From UTCFX2 sp963726375 (lineage in GTDB: Bacteria; Chloroflexota; Anaerolineae; Anaerolineales; UBA4823), in NCBI GenBank assembly GCA_963726375.1, contig CAVSCE010000006.1:1-64000 (forward strand): DNA of 64,000 bases, given 5' to 3'. Shown piece by piece: positions 9,570 to 17,854 of the stretch. The position numbers and the translations under genes were made by a program. Below the pieces are notes generated by a model that saw only the letters and a list, made by a program, of their open reading frames with translations, was not told where the DNA came from and did no database searches. Each line of letters begins with the position of its first letter. Position 1 is the first letter of the stretch.

Positions 9570-10208
9570 TCATTCCCAGCGGTTGTAGATTTCTAGATCA
9601 TAACTGCGATTGCTTCGGTATTGCGAATAGATCCCAAAAGCCGCCAGCAGGAGTGCAAGAACCATCAGCAAGGGTGAACCCTGGAGAAATGAAAGGATTG
9701 GATTTTTCTGAAATTGGGTCCAGGGATTAAACATCACATAGAAAGCCCCAAAAATAACTCCTGCCCCAAGCAAGGATGTGGCAACGATGATCAGCCATTT
9801 TTGCAGGTTGAAGCGGAAGGTGACGAAGATCAGGACCAGAGCCAAAAGAATGCCAACGATCCAGGCAAGGAATCCCATATTTATTCCGATAGCTTCCATC
9901 AGCCCGACGCCAAGGTAATATCCAAGTGATCCTGCAGCAAGGGCGACTGCGAAGACGTAAAAAAGGTAGGATAGGACGGCAAAGACTGCGCCGACTATAA
10001 ATCCTACGACCCAACTTGTGACCGTTGCCAGGAAGCCAACTCCGAAAAGAGCCTGAAGCGACTCTGCGCCTAACCACAAGCCGAAGAAGAAACCCCAGAC
10101 AGGCAGGAGGAAAATAAATAAGCGGTATCCGGAAAAGCAAAGAGCAAGCCCAAACAAAAAGGCAATTAATCCGGCGCAAGCAAGGGCAAAAAACGAATCT
10201 GTGACCAT
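9570..10208 (-). CDS. DUF4203-family integral membrane protein
   Basis: A 212-residue protein made almost entirely of hydrophobic helices, about seven, with glycines and aromatic residues as in DUF4203/TMEM198-like proteins. The function of this family is not established. The start at 10208 is supported by an AAAGGAG ribosome binding site nine bases upstream on the minus strand, and the C-terminus is a short charged tail (S-Y-D-L-E-I-Y-N-R-W-E). It is a single-gene unit closed by the strong terminator at 9498-9531, with no obvious functional link to its neighbours. Confidence 0.7.
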   Translation of the reverse strand: MVTDSFFALACAGLIAFLFGLALCFSGYRLFIFLLPVWGFFFGLWLGAESLQALFGVGFLATVTSWVVGFIVGAVFAVLSYLFYVFAVALAAGSLGYYLGVGLMEAIGINMGFLAWIVGILLALVLIFVTFRFNLQKWLIIVATSLLGAGVIFGAFYVMFNPWTQFQKNPILSFLQGSPLLMVLALLLAAFGIYSQYRSNRSYDLEIYNRWE

Positions 10209-10696
10209 TATTTCTCCTTTGCAATTATTTTGAATTAGAACAATTAGCTAATTTAACCAGGTGATTTTGTGACGACCTTGAAAAATCAAGAAAATGATGG
10301 ATAATTCGTCAAAATTCTTATAGCCGCCTCCTTTTTACTCTAATCATTACAACACCCGCATTTGATTGGAGTTGCATGCAAATATTGATAAAAAAGGAAA
10401 TCAATAAGAGATAATCAACGGGCAGAAAAAATATTGACCCAGGATGATGCGAATAAGAAAATGATTTCCTCTTTGCAAAAAAAACATCAAGAATTAACCA
10501 ACAGATACTTTTAGGTATTGATCCAATGATCTGGATGTGATATAACAATATCCGATATTATGAATTAACGAACCTGTTATTTAATTTCAAACACATTTGA
10601 ACAGTTCTTACTACCAAAGCCAAATATGCATTGTGGAAAATTATAATATAAAAATATCTCGTGGAAGCATTACCATAAGGAAAGAAGGAGTGAGCC
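10209..10696. other. AT-rich divergent intergenic region
   Basis: No gene is supported. The region separates the minus-strand membrane protein from the plus-strand regulator and must contain both promoters. A TATAAT hexamer at 10642-10647 lies about 50 bases before the regulator start, but I see no good -35 partner at the right distance. GAAGGAG at 10684-10690 is the ribosome binding site of the regulator. Confidence 0.4.
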
Positions 10697-11734
10697 ATGC
10701 CTAGAAATAATTCTGACGGCAATAATGGGTTTGGGATCACGATAGACAGCAGCCGAGGAATAACGATCGGTCAACTTGTCGAAAGCGCCTCAAAAATTAC
10801 CGGGCAGCGCTGCACTCCGGCAATGATCTATAATTATGAAAAAAAGGGGTTACTTCCCACCCCTGCACGCACGGCTGGCGGCTTTCGGTTATTTCGCCTT
10901 CAGGATATTCAACTGGTTGTATGCATAAAACAATTTCAAAGTCAGGGATTGAGCCTCGATGATATCCGGGAGCAAATTGAGACTTGTGAAAGCGACAACA
11001 ATCTCATAGCAGAGGATTATGACTTACCAGATGATCGAAGGACAAAGATCCTCAAGGCAGCTGTTGTGGTTTTTCCACAGAAAGGATTCGCTGCAACGAC
11101 TTTACAGGATATCGCGCAGGAAGCCGGGATTTCGGCTTCGGCGATCTATCAACATTTTAAAAGCAAGGAAGACCTGTTTATTGCCTTGACGGACAACCTC
11201 TCTTTTATTCCAATCCTGGACGAGATCAATGCATCATTGGATGAAGAAAAGGATATTGGTTATGATGACGTAAGAAGGTCTCTGATCGAGGTCGGGGAAG
11301 GTTTCCTTTCGACTCACACGCGTGATGCTGAGATTGTTCGAATGTTCATTGCCGAATCTCGCAGCTTTCCTGAAGTTGGAAAAAGATACTGCATGCGTCT
11401 GGTCGGCCCTGTTGAGAAACTATTAAAGCGATATCTTTCTGCCCAGATGAGGCGTGGAGTCCTTCGAGATGTTGATGTCGATCTTGCGGTCCATGCTTTC
11501 TATGGGATATTCCTGAATTTTGTAGTCACCCAAAATCTTCTTTTTGGGGAAGGGATACTGCATTTTCCCAAGCGCAACCGGGTACAGCAGTGTGTGGATA
11601 CTTATCTGCTGGGTTTGTTCAACCCAAATTTTGGAAATTTTACTGATGAAGCGCAGACTGATATGATTAAATTAATCCAATCAATTAACCAAATATGCCT
11701 TTGGGGGATAAACGAACCTATTCATAGTGTATGA
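10697..11734 (+). CDS. MerR-TetR fusion transcriptional regulator
   Basis: One 345-residue polypeptide joins two DNA-binding modules. Residues about 22-97 are a MerR-type winged helix (G-I-T-I-G-Q-L-V-E-S, then Y-N-Y-E-K-K-G-L-L-P-T-P-A-R-T-A-G-G-F-R). Residues about 115-161 are a TetR-type helix-turn-helix (T-T-L-Q-D-I-A-Q-E-A-G-I-S-A-S-A-I-Y-Q-H). A helical TetR-like ligand and dimerisation domain follows to the end. There is no frame break between the modules, so the fusion is real in this sequence. The start is supported by GAAGGAG six bases upstream. It sits at the head of the redox cluster, in the same direction, and probably controls it in response to a small ligand; the ligand is unknown. 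Confidence 0.88.
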   Translation: MPRNNSDGNNGFGITIDSSRGITIGQLVESASKITGQRCTPAMIYNYEKKGLLPTPARTAGGFRLFRLQDIQLVVCIKQFQSQGLSLDDIREQIETCESDNNLIAEDYDLPDDRRTKILKAAVVVFPQKGFAATTLQDIAQEAGISASAIYQHFKSKEDLFIALTDNLSFIPILDEINASLDEEKDIGYDDVRRSLIEVGEGFLSTHTRDAEIVRMFIAESRSFPEVGKRYCMRLVGPVEKLLKRYLSAQMRRGVLRDVDVDLAVHAFYGIFLNFVVTQNLLFGEGILHFPKRNRVQQCVDTYLLGLFNPNFGNFTDEAQTDMIKLIQSINQICLWGINEPIHSV

Positions 11735-11814
11735 AGGTAACACTCTTTCTCAAACTTAACACATAATTCTGACAATACCCCCCACTAAATTGTGGGAAAT
11801 ATTTCACAAACCTC

Positions 11815-11842
11815 TTGACAGAGCGGGAAATTATGCTATATT
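11815..11842 (+). promoter_or_regulatory. Sigma70-type promoter of the redox cluster
   Basis: TTGACA at 11815-11820, a 16-bp spacer and TATATT at 11837-11842 form a near-consensus promoter. A short inverted repeat, CCCAC-6nt-GTGGG (11781-11796), lies 18 bases upstream of the -35 box and could be a regulator site or the end of the preceding transcript. The predicted transcript start near 11849 leaves a leader of about 270 nt before the first oxidoreductase gene. Confidence 0.65.
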
Positions 11843-12117
11843 AGAAATGTTCACTTATCTTTCCTGATATCTGCTATTCATACTATTAGAATAAGTCCTA
11901 CATGCAATCCAGGTTGGTAGTTCGCCCTGATTTCACCACATCGACCATTTTAGGGCTTTTGCAGGATTTTCAATCTCCTGGACTTCGACATAAAGATCCA
12001 CTCAGCTGAATATGATCAAGGAAATGCAGGAGGTGAAACCGAAGCTTTCTACCACTTTTTTCCTCTTCATCGGCAAAAACGATTTCTGCTATAAAAAATG
12101 TGGGAGGCATGAATAGT
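11843..12117 (+). other. Long 5' leader of the first molybdopterin oxidoreductase gene
   Basis: About 275 bases between the predicted promoter and the start codon, with no supported gene. The leader ends with GGGAGG (12102-12107), a good ribosome binding site for ATG 12118. A leader this long could hold an RNA regulator, but I could not match it by eye to the molybdenum-cofactor riboswitch consensus. Confidence 0.4.
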
Positions 12118-14269
12118 ATGACAGAAAAAATTGTCCGTACGATTTGCTTTGACTGCCACTCAAAATGCGGGGTGCTCCTGCATGTTAAGGACAATCAAAT
12201 CGTCCGCGTCGAAGGGGATCCAAATCATCCGGTTTCGCAGGGAATGGTTTGCTGTAAAGGATTAAGCGCACAGCAAATTCACGCCCATCCCGAACGGTTG
12301 AAATATCCGCTGAAACGCAAGGGTCCGCGTGGGTCCGATCAATGGGAGGAAATCTCCTGGAAACAGGCGATGGATGAAATTGAGGAGAAAATCCGCGGAA
12401 TCACGGGGAAATACGGTGAAGGCGCTTTCCTCATTGGACAGGGGACGGGGCGGGGATGGAACCACTGGCATATGCGCGCAAATGCCAGCTTCGGTTTACC
12501 AGGGTGGGGAATATGCCCCGTGCATGTTTGCCTGATGCCGAACCTGCTTCCAACCATGTTCACCTACGGCTTCTTCTCTTTCATTGATGCGGCTGATATC
12601 AATAATGCAAACACAATTGTCGAATGGGGCATCAACCCTCTGACCGCCTGGCCTGGCTTGCAAGCTCCGCACCTGCTCAACGCCAGAGCCCGCGGTGCCA
12701 AGCTCATCGTAATTGACCCCCGATTTACGGATCTGGCTGCTAAGGCGGATATCTGGCTTCAAATCCGGCCCGGTACGGATGGTGCGCTGGCATTGGGGAT
12801 GATGAACATCCTTGTTGAAGAAGATTTGTATGACAAGGAATTTGTAGATAAGTGGACCGTTGGGTTTGACAAGCTTGTCGAGCGGGTTAAAGAATTCCCG
12901 GTTGATCGCGTGCTCTGAAATCACCTGGATTCCGAAAGAGAAGATCCTTGCCGCCACCAGATTAATGGCGAAAAACCGCCCGACGACATCCACCATCTCT
13001 CTAGGTGCCTGTATGCACACGAATGGGATGCAGAACGGTAGGGCAATCGCCGATCTGTTTGGGATCCTGGGTGATCTGGATGCGAAAGGCGGTCTGCTTT
13101 CCAACAAGTTCTGGGACGTGATGCTTGTACCTGAAATCACGAAAATGGATCCAACACGATTGGGCGCGCTTTTAGGCGATGAGACCAAGCCTCTTCTGAC
13201 ACGTGCGGGTGGGAACCCCTGGCCGGATGCTGTCTGGCGTGCGATCACCACAGGTAAGCCGTTCCCGGTGAAGGGGATGGGCCTGGTTGCTGATGATGCT
13301 CCGATGTGCTACGAAAACTCAAGGGATATCGTTGCTGCGTTGAGCGAGCTTGAGTTCTTGTTCGTCAAAGACTACTTCTTGACCGATACTGCGAAGATGG
13401 CCGACCTGGTTCTGCCTACATCGCACTGGTCGGAACGCAAGTCGGCGGATGAAGAGCTTTACAGCGACCCCTGCCCGGTGGTTGTGCCGGAAAAAGCGGT
13501 TGATCCGCCTGGGGATGCCTGGTGCGATTGGCAGTTCTGGTTGGCGCTAGGAAAGCGCTTTAAACCCGACTGGTGGCCGTGGAATAATGTTCGCGAGATG
13601 TGGCAGTGGCGCATGAAATCCTTCTACGATATCGATCTGTCGTGGGAAGAATTGGTCAAGCAAGGTTACTTTGTGACCTATGGCGGTGACAAGCGCGTTT
13701 ATAAAAAATACGAGAAAGGGCTGGAACGCCCCGACGGGCAGCCTGGTTTCAGAACTGCCAGCGGTCAAATCGAGCTGTATAGTGAAGGTTGGGGCAATTT
13801 CGGATACGACCCGCTCCCAGATTATAAAGCACCTTCTATATACGAGAACGAACAATTGATGAATGCCTACCCCTTGATTTTGATGACCGGCGGCAGAATT
13901 TACCCATTCTACCACTCTGCCTGGACGCAGATCCCGATGCAGCGTGAGATCGAGCCAGACCCATTCATTGAAATCCATCCCGAAGCTGCGCAGAAGCAGG
14001 GGATCAGCGATGGAGATTGGCTGTTCGTCGAATCACCCAACGGTCGAATCCGAGCCAAAGCCCGCCTGACAAAGGGCATCGATCCGAGGTGCGTCCATCT
14101 GCCGCGTCCTGGCTGGCGCGATGCCTGCAAGGAGCTGGGGTTAAAAGGATATGGGAACCTGGGGGCGAACATTAATGTACTGATTGGACCAGAACCCTCG
14201 GATCCGCAATTTGGCACACCGGCGATGCGCTCGGCGCGCTGCCGGCTGATCAAGATGGAGGCGGTGTGA
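12118..14269 (+). CDS. Molybdopterin (Mo/W-bis-PGD) oxidoreductase 1, acetylene-hydratase-like (frameshifted)
   Basis: Catalytic subunit of the DMSO-reductase superfamily, about 717 residues. An N-terminal 4Fe-4S site uses C10, C13, C17 and C45 or C46. W-E-E-I-S-W opens the next domain, and C138 in V-H-V-C-L-M-P aligns with the metal-ligand Cys of acetylene hydratase. The residue after the second cluster Cys is His, where acetylene hydratase has its catalytic Asp. The frame breaks near 12905 and resumes at once with matching sequence. ATG 12118 is chosen for its spacing, 10 nt from GGAGG. There is no Tat signal, so it should be cytoplasmic. It is followed one base after its stop by a small Fe-S subunit, its likely electron partner. 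Confidence 0.85.
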
Positions 14270-14270
14270 C

Positions 14271-14606
14271 ATGGCTGAGATCGCGATGTTCGTAGACCTG
14301 GAGCGTTGTGTGGGCTGCTTCGCCTGTCAGAACGCCTGCAAGCTGGTGAATAACCTGCCGGAAGGTGTGATCTGGCTGAGGGTAACCCCAAAGGAGAATA
14401 AGCCTGAAGAAGTGAATGGAAAGTTATTTATGGACCGCTTCCCGGTGCCTGTGACCCTCGATACCTGCCTGAAGTGTCCGGACAGGATGAAGGGGAACCA
14501 GCCGCTTTGCGCCAGCGTGTGCATGGGCAAAGCGCTGTGGATAGGCGAGCCAGATAAGGCATTTGAGATGGCAAAGAAACGGCGCGCAGTGGTTTACACG
14601 AAATAA
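14271..14606 (+). CDS. Small 4Fe-4S electron-transfer subunit for oxidoreductase 1
   Basis: A 111-residue ferredoxin-like protein of the DmsB/NrfC type. The first cluster motif is C-V-G-C-F-A-C-Q-N-A-C. A second Cys set, C-L-K-C-P...C-A-S-V-C, resembles the CxxCxnCxxxC motif found in larger DmsB proteins. It is much shorter than the usual four-cluster subunit of 180-200 residues, so it probably holds two clusters. Its start lies one base after the oxidoreductase stop, indicating translational coupling. Its role would be to pass electrons to or from oxidoreductase 1. Confidence 0.82.
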   Translation: MAEIAMFVDLERCVGCFACQNACKLVNNLPEGVIWLRVTPKENKPEEVNGKLFMDRFPVPVTLDTCLKCPDRMKGNQPLCASVCMGKALWIGEPDKAFEMAKKRRAVVYTK

Positions 14607-14619
14607 AAGTTACGTTTGA

Positions 14620-14657
14620 TGGGGTCCTGACTGGACATTTTATCAATCAGGACCCCA
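14620..14657 (+). terminator. Inverted repeat after the first oxidoreductase pair
   Basis: TGGGGTCCTGA (14620-14630) and TCAGGACCCCA (14647-14657) form a perfect 11-bp stem with a 16-nt loop. It is followed by an A-run on this strand, not a T-run, so it may weaken read-through or stabilise the 3' end of the upstream message more than act as a strict terminator. Confidence 0.5.
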
Positions 14658-14741
14658 AAAACAATAATAATTCAATATCACAAAGTTTGCTAATCAATAA
14701 AATAAATATTCTAGAAAAACAAGCTCTAAACAGGAAATTCT

Positions 14742-15113
14742 GTGGTGCAGATCACTGAAAAAATGAAAGATGTCCCATCTTCGTCATCAGACGGCGAGCC
14801 CGATGTTGATGCGATCACTTTCGCCAAAGTGCTCTCTGACGATGAGATGCTCGTGATGGATAATTTCCTGGATAAGACTAAGGCGAATCTGAAAGCAAAC
14901 CCTCGGATCGCAATTTCCTGTTGGGTGACAGATCCGCAAACAAAAACAACCCGCGCATATCAATTCCAGGGCGATCCAAGATTTGAAACCTCTGGAATGA
15001 TTTTCGAAGAAGGCTGCGAATGGGTGAAATCTGTGTAACTCCAGGTCCAGCCAAAAGCAGCTGTGATCGGTAAAGTGATTTCGATTTATAACCTGGAACC
15101 ACATGCTAAGTAA
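14742..15113 (+). CDS. PPOX-class FMN-binding protein (pyridoxamine 5'-phosphate oxidase-like), frameshifted
   Basis: The sequence resembles short split-barrel flavin proteins: an initial M-V-x-I-T-E-x-M-K, then F-A-K-V-L-S-D-D-E-M-L-V-M-D-N-F and N-P-R-I-A-I-S-C-W-V. The start is GTG 14742. The frame breaks near 15035; in the next frame A-A-V-I-G-K-V-I-S-I-Y-N-L completes the family C-terminus to the stop at 15113. Compared with relatives, about ten residues appear to be missing after M-K-D-V-P, in the first beta strand, so the protein may be impaired or the sequence wrong there. Substrate is unknown; it lies inside the redox cluster. Confidence 0.6.
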
Positions 15114-15266
15114 TTGAATTATTCAGAATCATAATTTCAGAAAATGTGATCTAAACAACTCTATGAATTATCCGAATAATTTATAGGATTGCTCAACAGT
15201 TATAATTGCGAAAGTAAGTTCCAAGAATCTAAAAGATTAATAATCAGAATTTAGGAGTCCAAAGAA

Positions 15267-15608
15267 ATGTGCTTTCGACCGCCGACTGCTCAAAAAAATA
15301 CATCGCCCTGCCCTTTGTGTGGAAACGCAAAAGATCCATTAGAAGTCTGTCCAAATTGTGGCTTTGTCCCTGAAGCAGATTGTCCAAAATGCGGCACGAA
15401 GAACCCGGTTACTAGCGAGCAGTGCAGCATTTGTGGTTATAAAGTGCCGAAAATGCCTCCGCCGCCCGGCGTATCTGCCAGTGCGGCAGGCTCAAAGCTG
15501 CCACCACCTCCTGGAATGTCTGGCGGAATAACTCCACCGAAGATGCCTCCAGCGCCACCCACGCCACCCAAAATGCCTCCAGTACCGCCAAAGAAGCCGG
15601 TTGAATAG
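15267..15608 (+). CDS. Small double zinc-ribbon protein with proline-rich tail
   Basis: A 113-residue protein that starts M-C-F-R-P-P. It has three closely spaced CxxC pairs (C-P-L-C-G, C-P-N-C-G, C-P-K-C-G) and a final C-S-I-C-G-Y, enough for two zinc ribbons in residues 15-62. The rest is a Pro/Met/Lys tail of repeated P-P-K-M-P-P units. It has no signal peptide or membrane segment. Its function is not known; the architecture suggests a protein- or RNA-binding adaptor. Genes starting MCFRPP/MCFRPA with zinc ribbons are, from memory, common in strict anaerobes, which I could not check. Confidence 0.7.
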   Translation: MCFRPPTAQKNTSPCPLCGNAKDPLEVCPNCGFVPEADCPKCGTKNPVTSEQCSICGYKVPKMPPPPGVSASAAGSKLPPPPGMSGGITPPKMPPAPPTPPKMPPVPPKKPVE

Positions 15609-15917
15609 GTATTTATTCGGCGTATTTCAGATTAATGAGTAGAAAAAGACCTGATAGGTCCAGTGAAAAATCATTTCATCCGACTTTTTGATTGTCAAGG
15701 CATATTCCCCCAAATCCATTGGAAATAATTACTCTAATAGATTTGGGGGAGTTGGTTTTGTCTGAAAAACAAACATAGATATAAGAAAAGTGTGTTCATT
15801 TCTTATCAGAAGAAAAAGAATGAAATTTAAATTAAATGTGGAAAATCATTGTTTTCAAACAGGATTGAGATAATTGTGGAGCAATTCTGAACCGACAGGC
15901 AAAGAAGGAATGACGTT
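15609..15917. other. Intergenic region with a hairpin at 15707-15749
   Basis: No gene is seen. CCCCCAAATC (15707-15716) and GATTTGGGGG (15740-15749) form a 10-bp stem with a 23-nt loop, followed by GTTGGTTTTG, a plausible terminator for the zinc-ribbon gene. AAGGAA at 15905-15910 is the probable ribosome binding site of the next gene. Confidence 0.55.
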
Positions 15918-16742
15918 ATGGATCAACAAATGATCATTCATGCTGCAGAACAATTCATCGATAATTCTCCTGGCAACCTGATCCAGAAAGAATTTGCGCT
16001 GTCGGATGTCATCATTGGAACGAAGATCTTTGAAAGGCCTCTAATCGGTTTTTCTTCCGCCAATGATCCGATCTTCCTGAAATTAAAAGAACCTGCTGCA
16101 ATCGGCGCCCATTTCCTTCTGCCAGATGAGTGGCTTTATGGCGTAAAAAGCGTGATTTCATTCTTTTTGCCATTTACAAAAAAGGTTAAAGAAAGCAATC
16201 AGCTGGATCATGCCAAACCGTCCCATGAATGGTTCCACGGTCGAATCGAAGGACAGAAGCTGGTCAATTCGCTGGCGGTTTTTTTATGTGCAGAGCTGGA
16301 AAGATCTGGTTATCCAAGCCTGGTGCCGGCAGTTGACCCGAGATTCAAATGGGGCGCCACGATCAAAATAAACGAGCATGATAATTATAACGAGTTCACA
16401 AGCAACTGGTCGGAACGACATGCCGCATTTATTGCCGGCTTAGGAACCTTCGGGCTCTCGAAAGGATTGATCACAAAAGTTGGGATCGCAGGCCGCATCG
16501 GCAGTGTAATCACTCAATTGGAGCTGCCTGCCTCCCGGCGAGATTATTCGGAAATTTATGAATATTGTTCAAATTGCGGCGAATGTGTCCGAAACTGTCC
16601 TGTGAACGCGATCACGATTGAGAATGGAAAAAACCACCCGATTTGCAACGATTATCTGGAAGAGTTATTATCGATGAACCGACCGTATTACGGCTGTGGA
16701 AAATGCCAGGTCAACGTTTCCTGTGAAAATGGAATTCCTTAA
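15918..16742 (+). CDS. QueG-like double 4Fe-4S cluster protein
   Basis: A 274-residue protein related to the C-terminal part of epoxyqueuosine reductase and short corrinoid/Fe-S reductases. It has W-S-E-R-H-A-A-F-I-A-G-L-G-T-F-G-L-S as in QueG-type proteins, then the 4Fe-4S motif C-S-N-C-G-E-C-V-R-N-C-P and a second Cys set (C-N-D-Y...C-G-K-C-Q-V-N-V-S-C-E). It is shorter than true QueG (about 350 residues) and lacks its HEAT repeats, so tRNA modification is not assured; an electron-transfer or reductive role in the redox cluster is equally possible. No membrane segment is present. Confidence 0.72.
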   Translation: MDQQMIIHAAEQFIDNSPGNLIQKEFALSDVIIGTKIFERPLIGFSSANDPIFLKLKEPAAIGAHFLLPDEWLYGVKSVISFFLPFTKKVKESNQLDHAKPSHEWFHGRIEGQKLVNSLAVFLCAELERSGYPSLVPAVDPRFKWGATIKINEHDNYNEFTSNWSERHAAFIAGLGTFGLSKGLITKVGIAGRIGSVITQLELPASRRDYSEIYEYCSNCGECVRNCPVNAITIENGKNHPICNDYLEELLSMNRPYYGCGKCQVNVSCENGIP

Positions 16743-17045
16743 TGATATTCCAATTCTTGGAAAGAATCAAACCTGTCAGACGATAAATCCAATCCGCATG
16801 TTTGGGTTGAATAATCAAAGGATTTCACCCTGGAATAACCCTTCATGGGTGATGTCGCTGAACCATCAGCTTGCTAGAATGAGAGAATGAAATTGTTATT
16901 GGTAAGGATTTCATCCTTCAAGATAATCTTATCCTTTTGGGTATTCCCTGAGAGAGGGAAGTTCCTTTAGAATGAACTTGATCTGGTCAGCTCTAAAAAA
17001 CCAAAAAATCTTTGATCCTGAACCATGAATTATGAGACTACGTAA
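16743..17045. other. Intergenic region, nothing recognised
   Basis: About 300 bases. An open frame that overlaps the end of the preceding gene and continues to 16890 shows no domain and no start signal, so I do not call it. No promoter stands out. Confidence 0.35.
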
Positions 17046-17839
17046 ATGGACCACCAACTCGTATTCTTAGGCACTGCAGCAGGCTGCGGAGTGCCGTCCT
17101 TCTTCTGCGGTTGTGCCGCCTGCCAGGAAGCGGCTGCACAGCCGAACTTTTTCCGTTCGCGCAGCAGTTTGCTGATCCAGGGTGAGAAAAATACTCTGAT
17201 CGATGCGCCGCCCGATTTGCGGGCGCAGCTTATTCGCGAGCGTCTCGACGAGATCGATCATTTCTTCCTGACCCACTGGCATTTTGATCATTCTGGCGGA
17301 TTAGGTGAGCTGGAGTTTTATGTACGAGTCAAACGACAGGAAACTATCACAGCTTATATGACCGCAGAAACAGAAGATTGGTTGAAAACCTCCTACTGGT
17401 TCCTGCAAGATTGCCTATCGATCCAGGTCATGGATACGGGCTGGCAGGTTGAAGCAGATAATCTACAATACACCGCCCTTAAGGTCAGCCACACTCCAGG
17501 GACGATCGGCCTGCTGATCGAGACTCCTGATGGGGCGTCGTACCGCTTATCTCCCGGACACCGGTCCGCTGCCAGACGCCACTCTGGAGCTTTTACACGG
17601 CATCGATACTTTTAATCTTGAGTGCGACTTTTTGGGGTCGGAATTGGATGCCAGAGGATCACCTCTCAGTAACCGAGGCAGTGCAAATTGCCTTGATGCT
17701 TAAGGTAAAACAAACTTACCTAACGCATCTTTCCATGCACCATGATTCACCAGTGACAAATCGCGAACTGGAAGCATATATCCATACCTTTGGAAATAAT
17801 CTGCACTTAGCCTATGATGGATTGCGGATTGACCTTTAA
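17046..17839 (+). CDS. PhnP-like metallo-beta-lactamase-fold hydrolase (frameshifted)
   Basis: Metal-dependent hydrolase of the PhnP/PqqB branch. The N-terminus shows G-C-G-V-P-S-F-F-C-G-C-A-A-C, the structural zinc knuckle of PhnP, and then the active-site motif H-W-H-F-D-H-S-G-G near residue 78. The frame breaks near 17545 and again near 17605; bridging them gives a normal C-terminus with H-L-S-M-H-H-D, supplying later metal ligands. PhnP hydrolyses cyclic phosphodiesters of ribose; here there is no phosphonate operon, so the substrate is unknown. It lies 15 bases before oxidoreductase 2 and is probably in the same transcript. Confidence 0.78.
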
Positions 17840-17854
17840 CATGGAGGTGAGCTG

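Noticed and set aside
12012..12116. A 34-codon open frame ending just before the first oxidoreductase start, a possible leader peptide.
   Set aside because: It has no ribosome binding site and no run of one regulatory amino acid; the overlap may be chance.
11843..12117. Molybdenum-cofactor or SAM riboswitch in the leader of the Mo/W cluster.
   Set aside because: I could not align the conserved bases of either class by eye; it is left as an untested possibility, not a feature.
14742..15113. Selective loss (true pseudogene) of the PPOX-like gene.
   Set aside because: The single shift resembles those in clearly functional genes around it, and the missing residues near the start could also be an error, so I kept it as a frameshifted CDS.
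16696..16890. An open frame overlapping the end of the QueG-like gene.
   Set aside because: It starts inside the conserved Cys region of the real gene in another frame and shows no domain beyond it.
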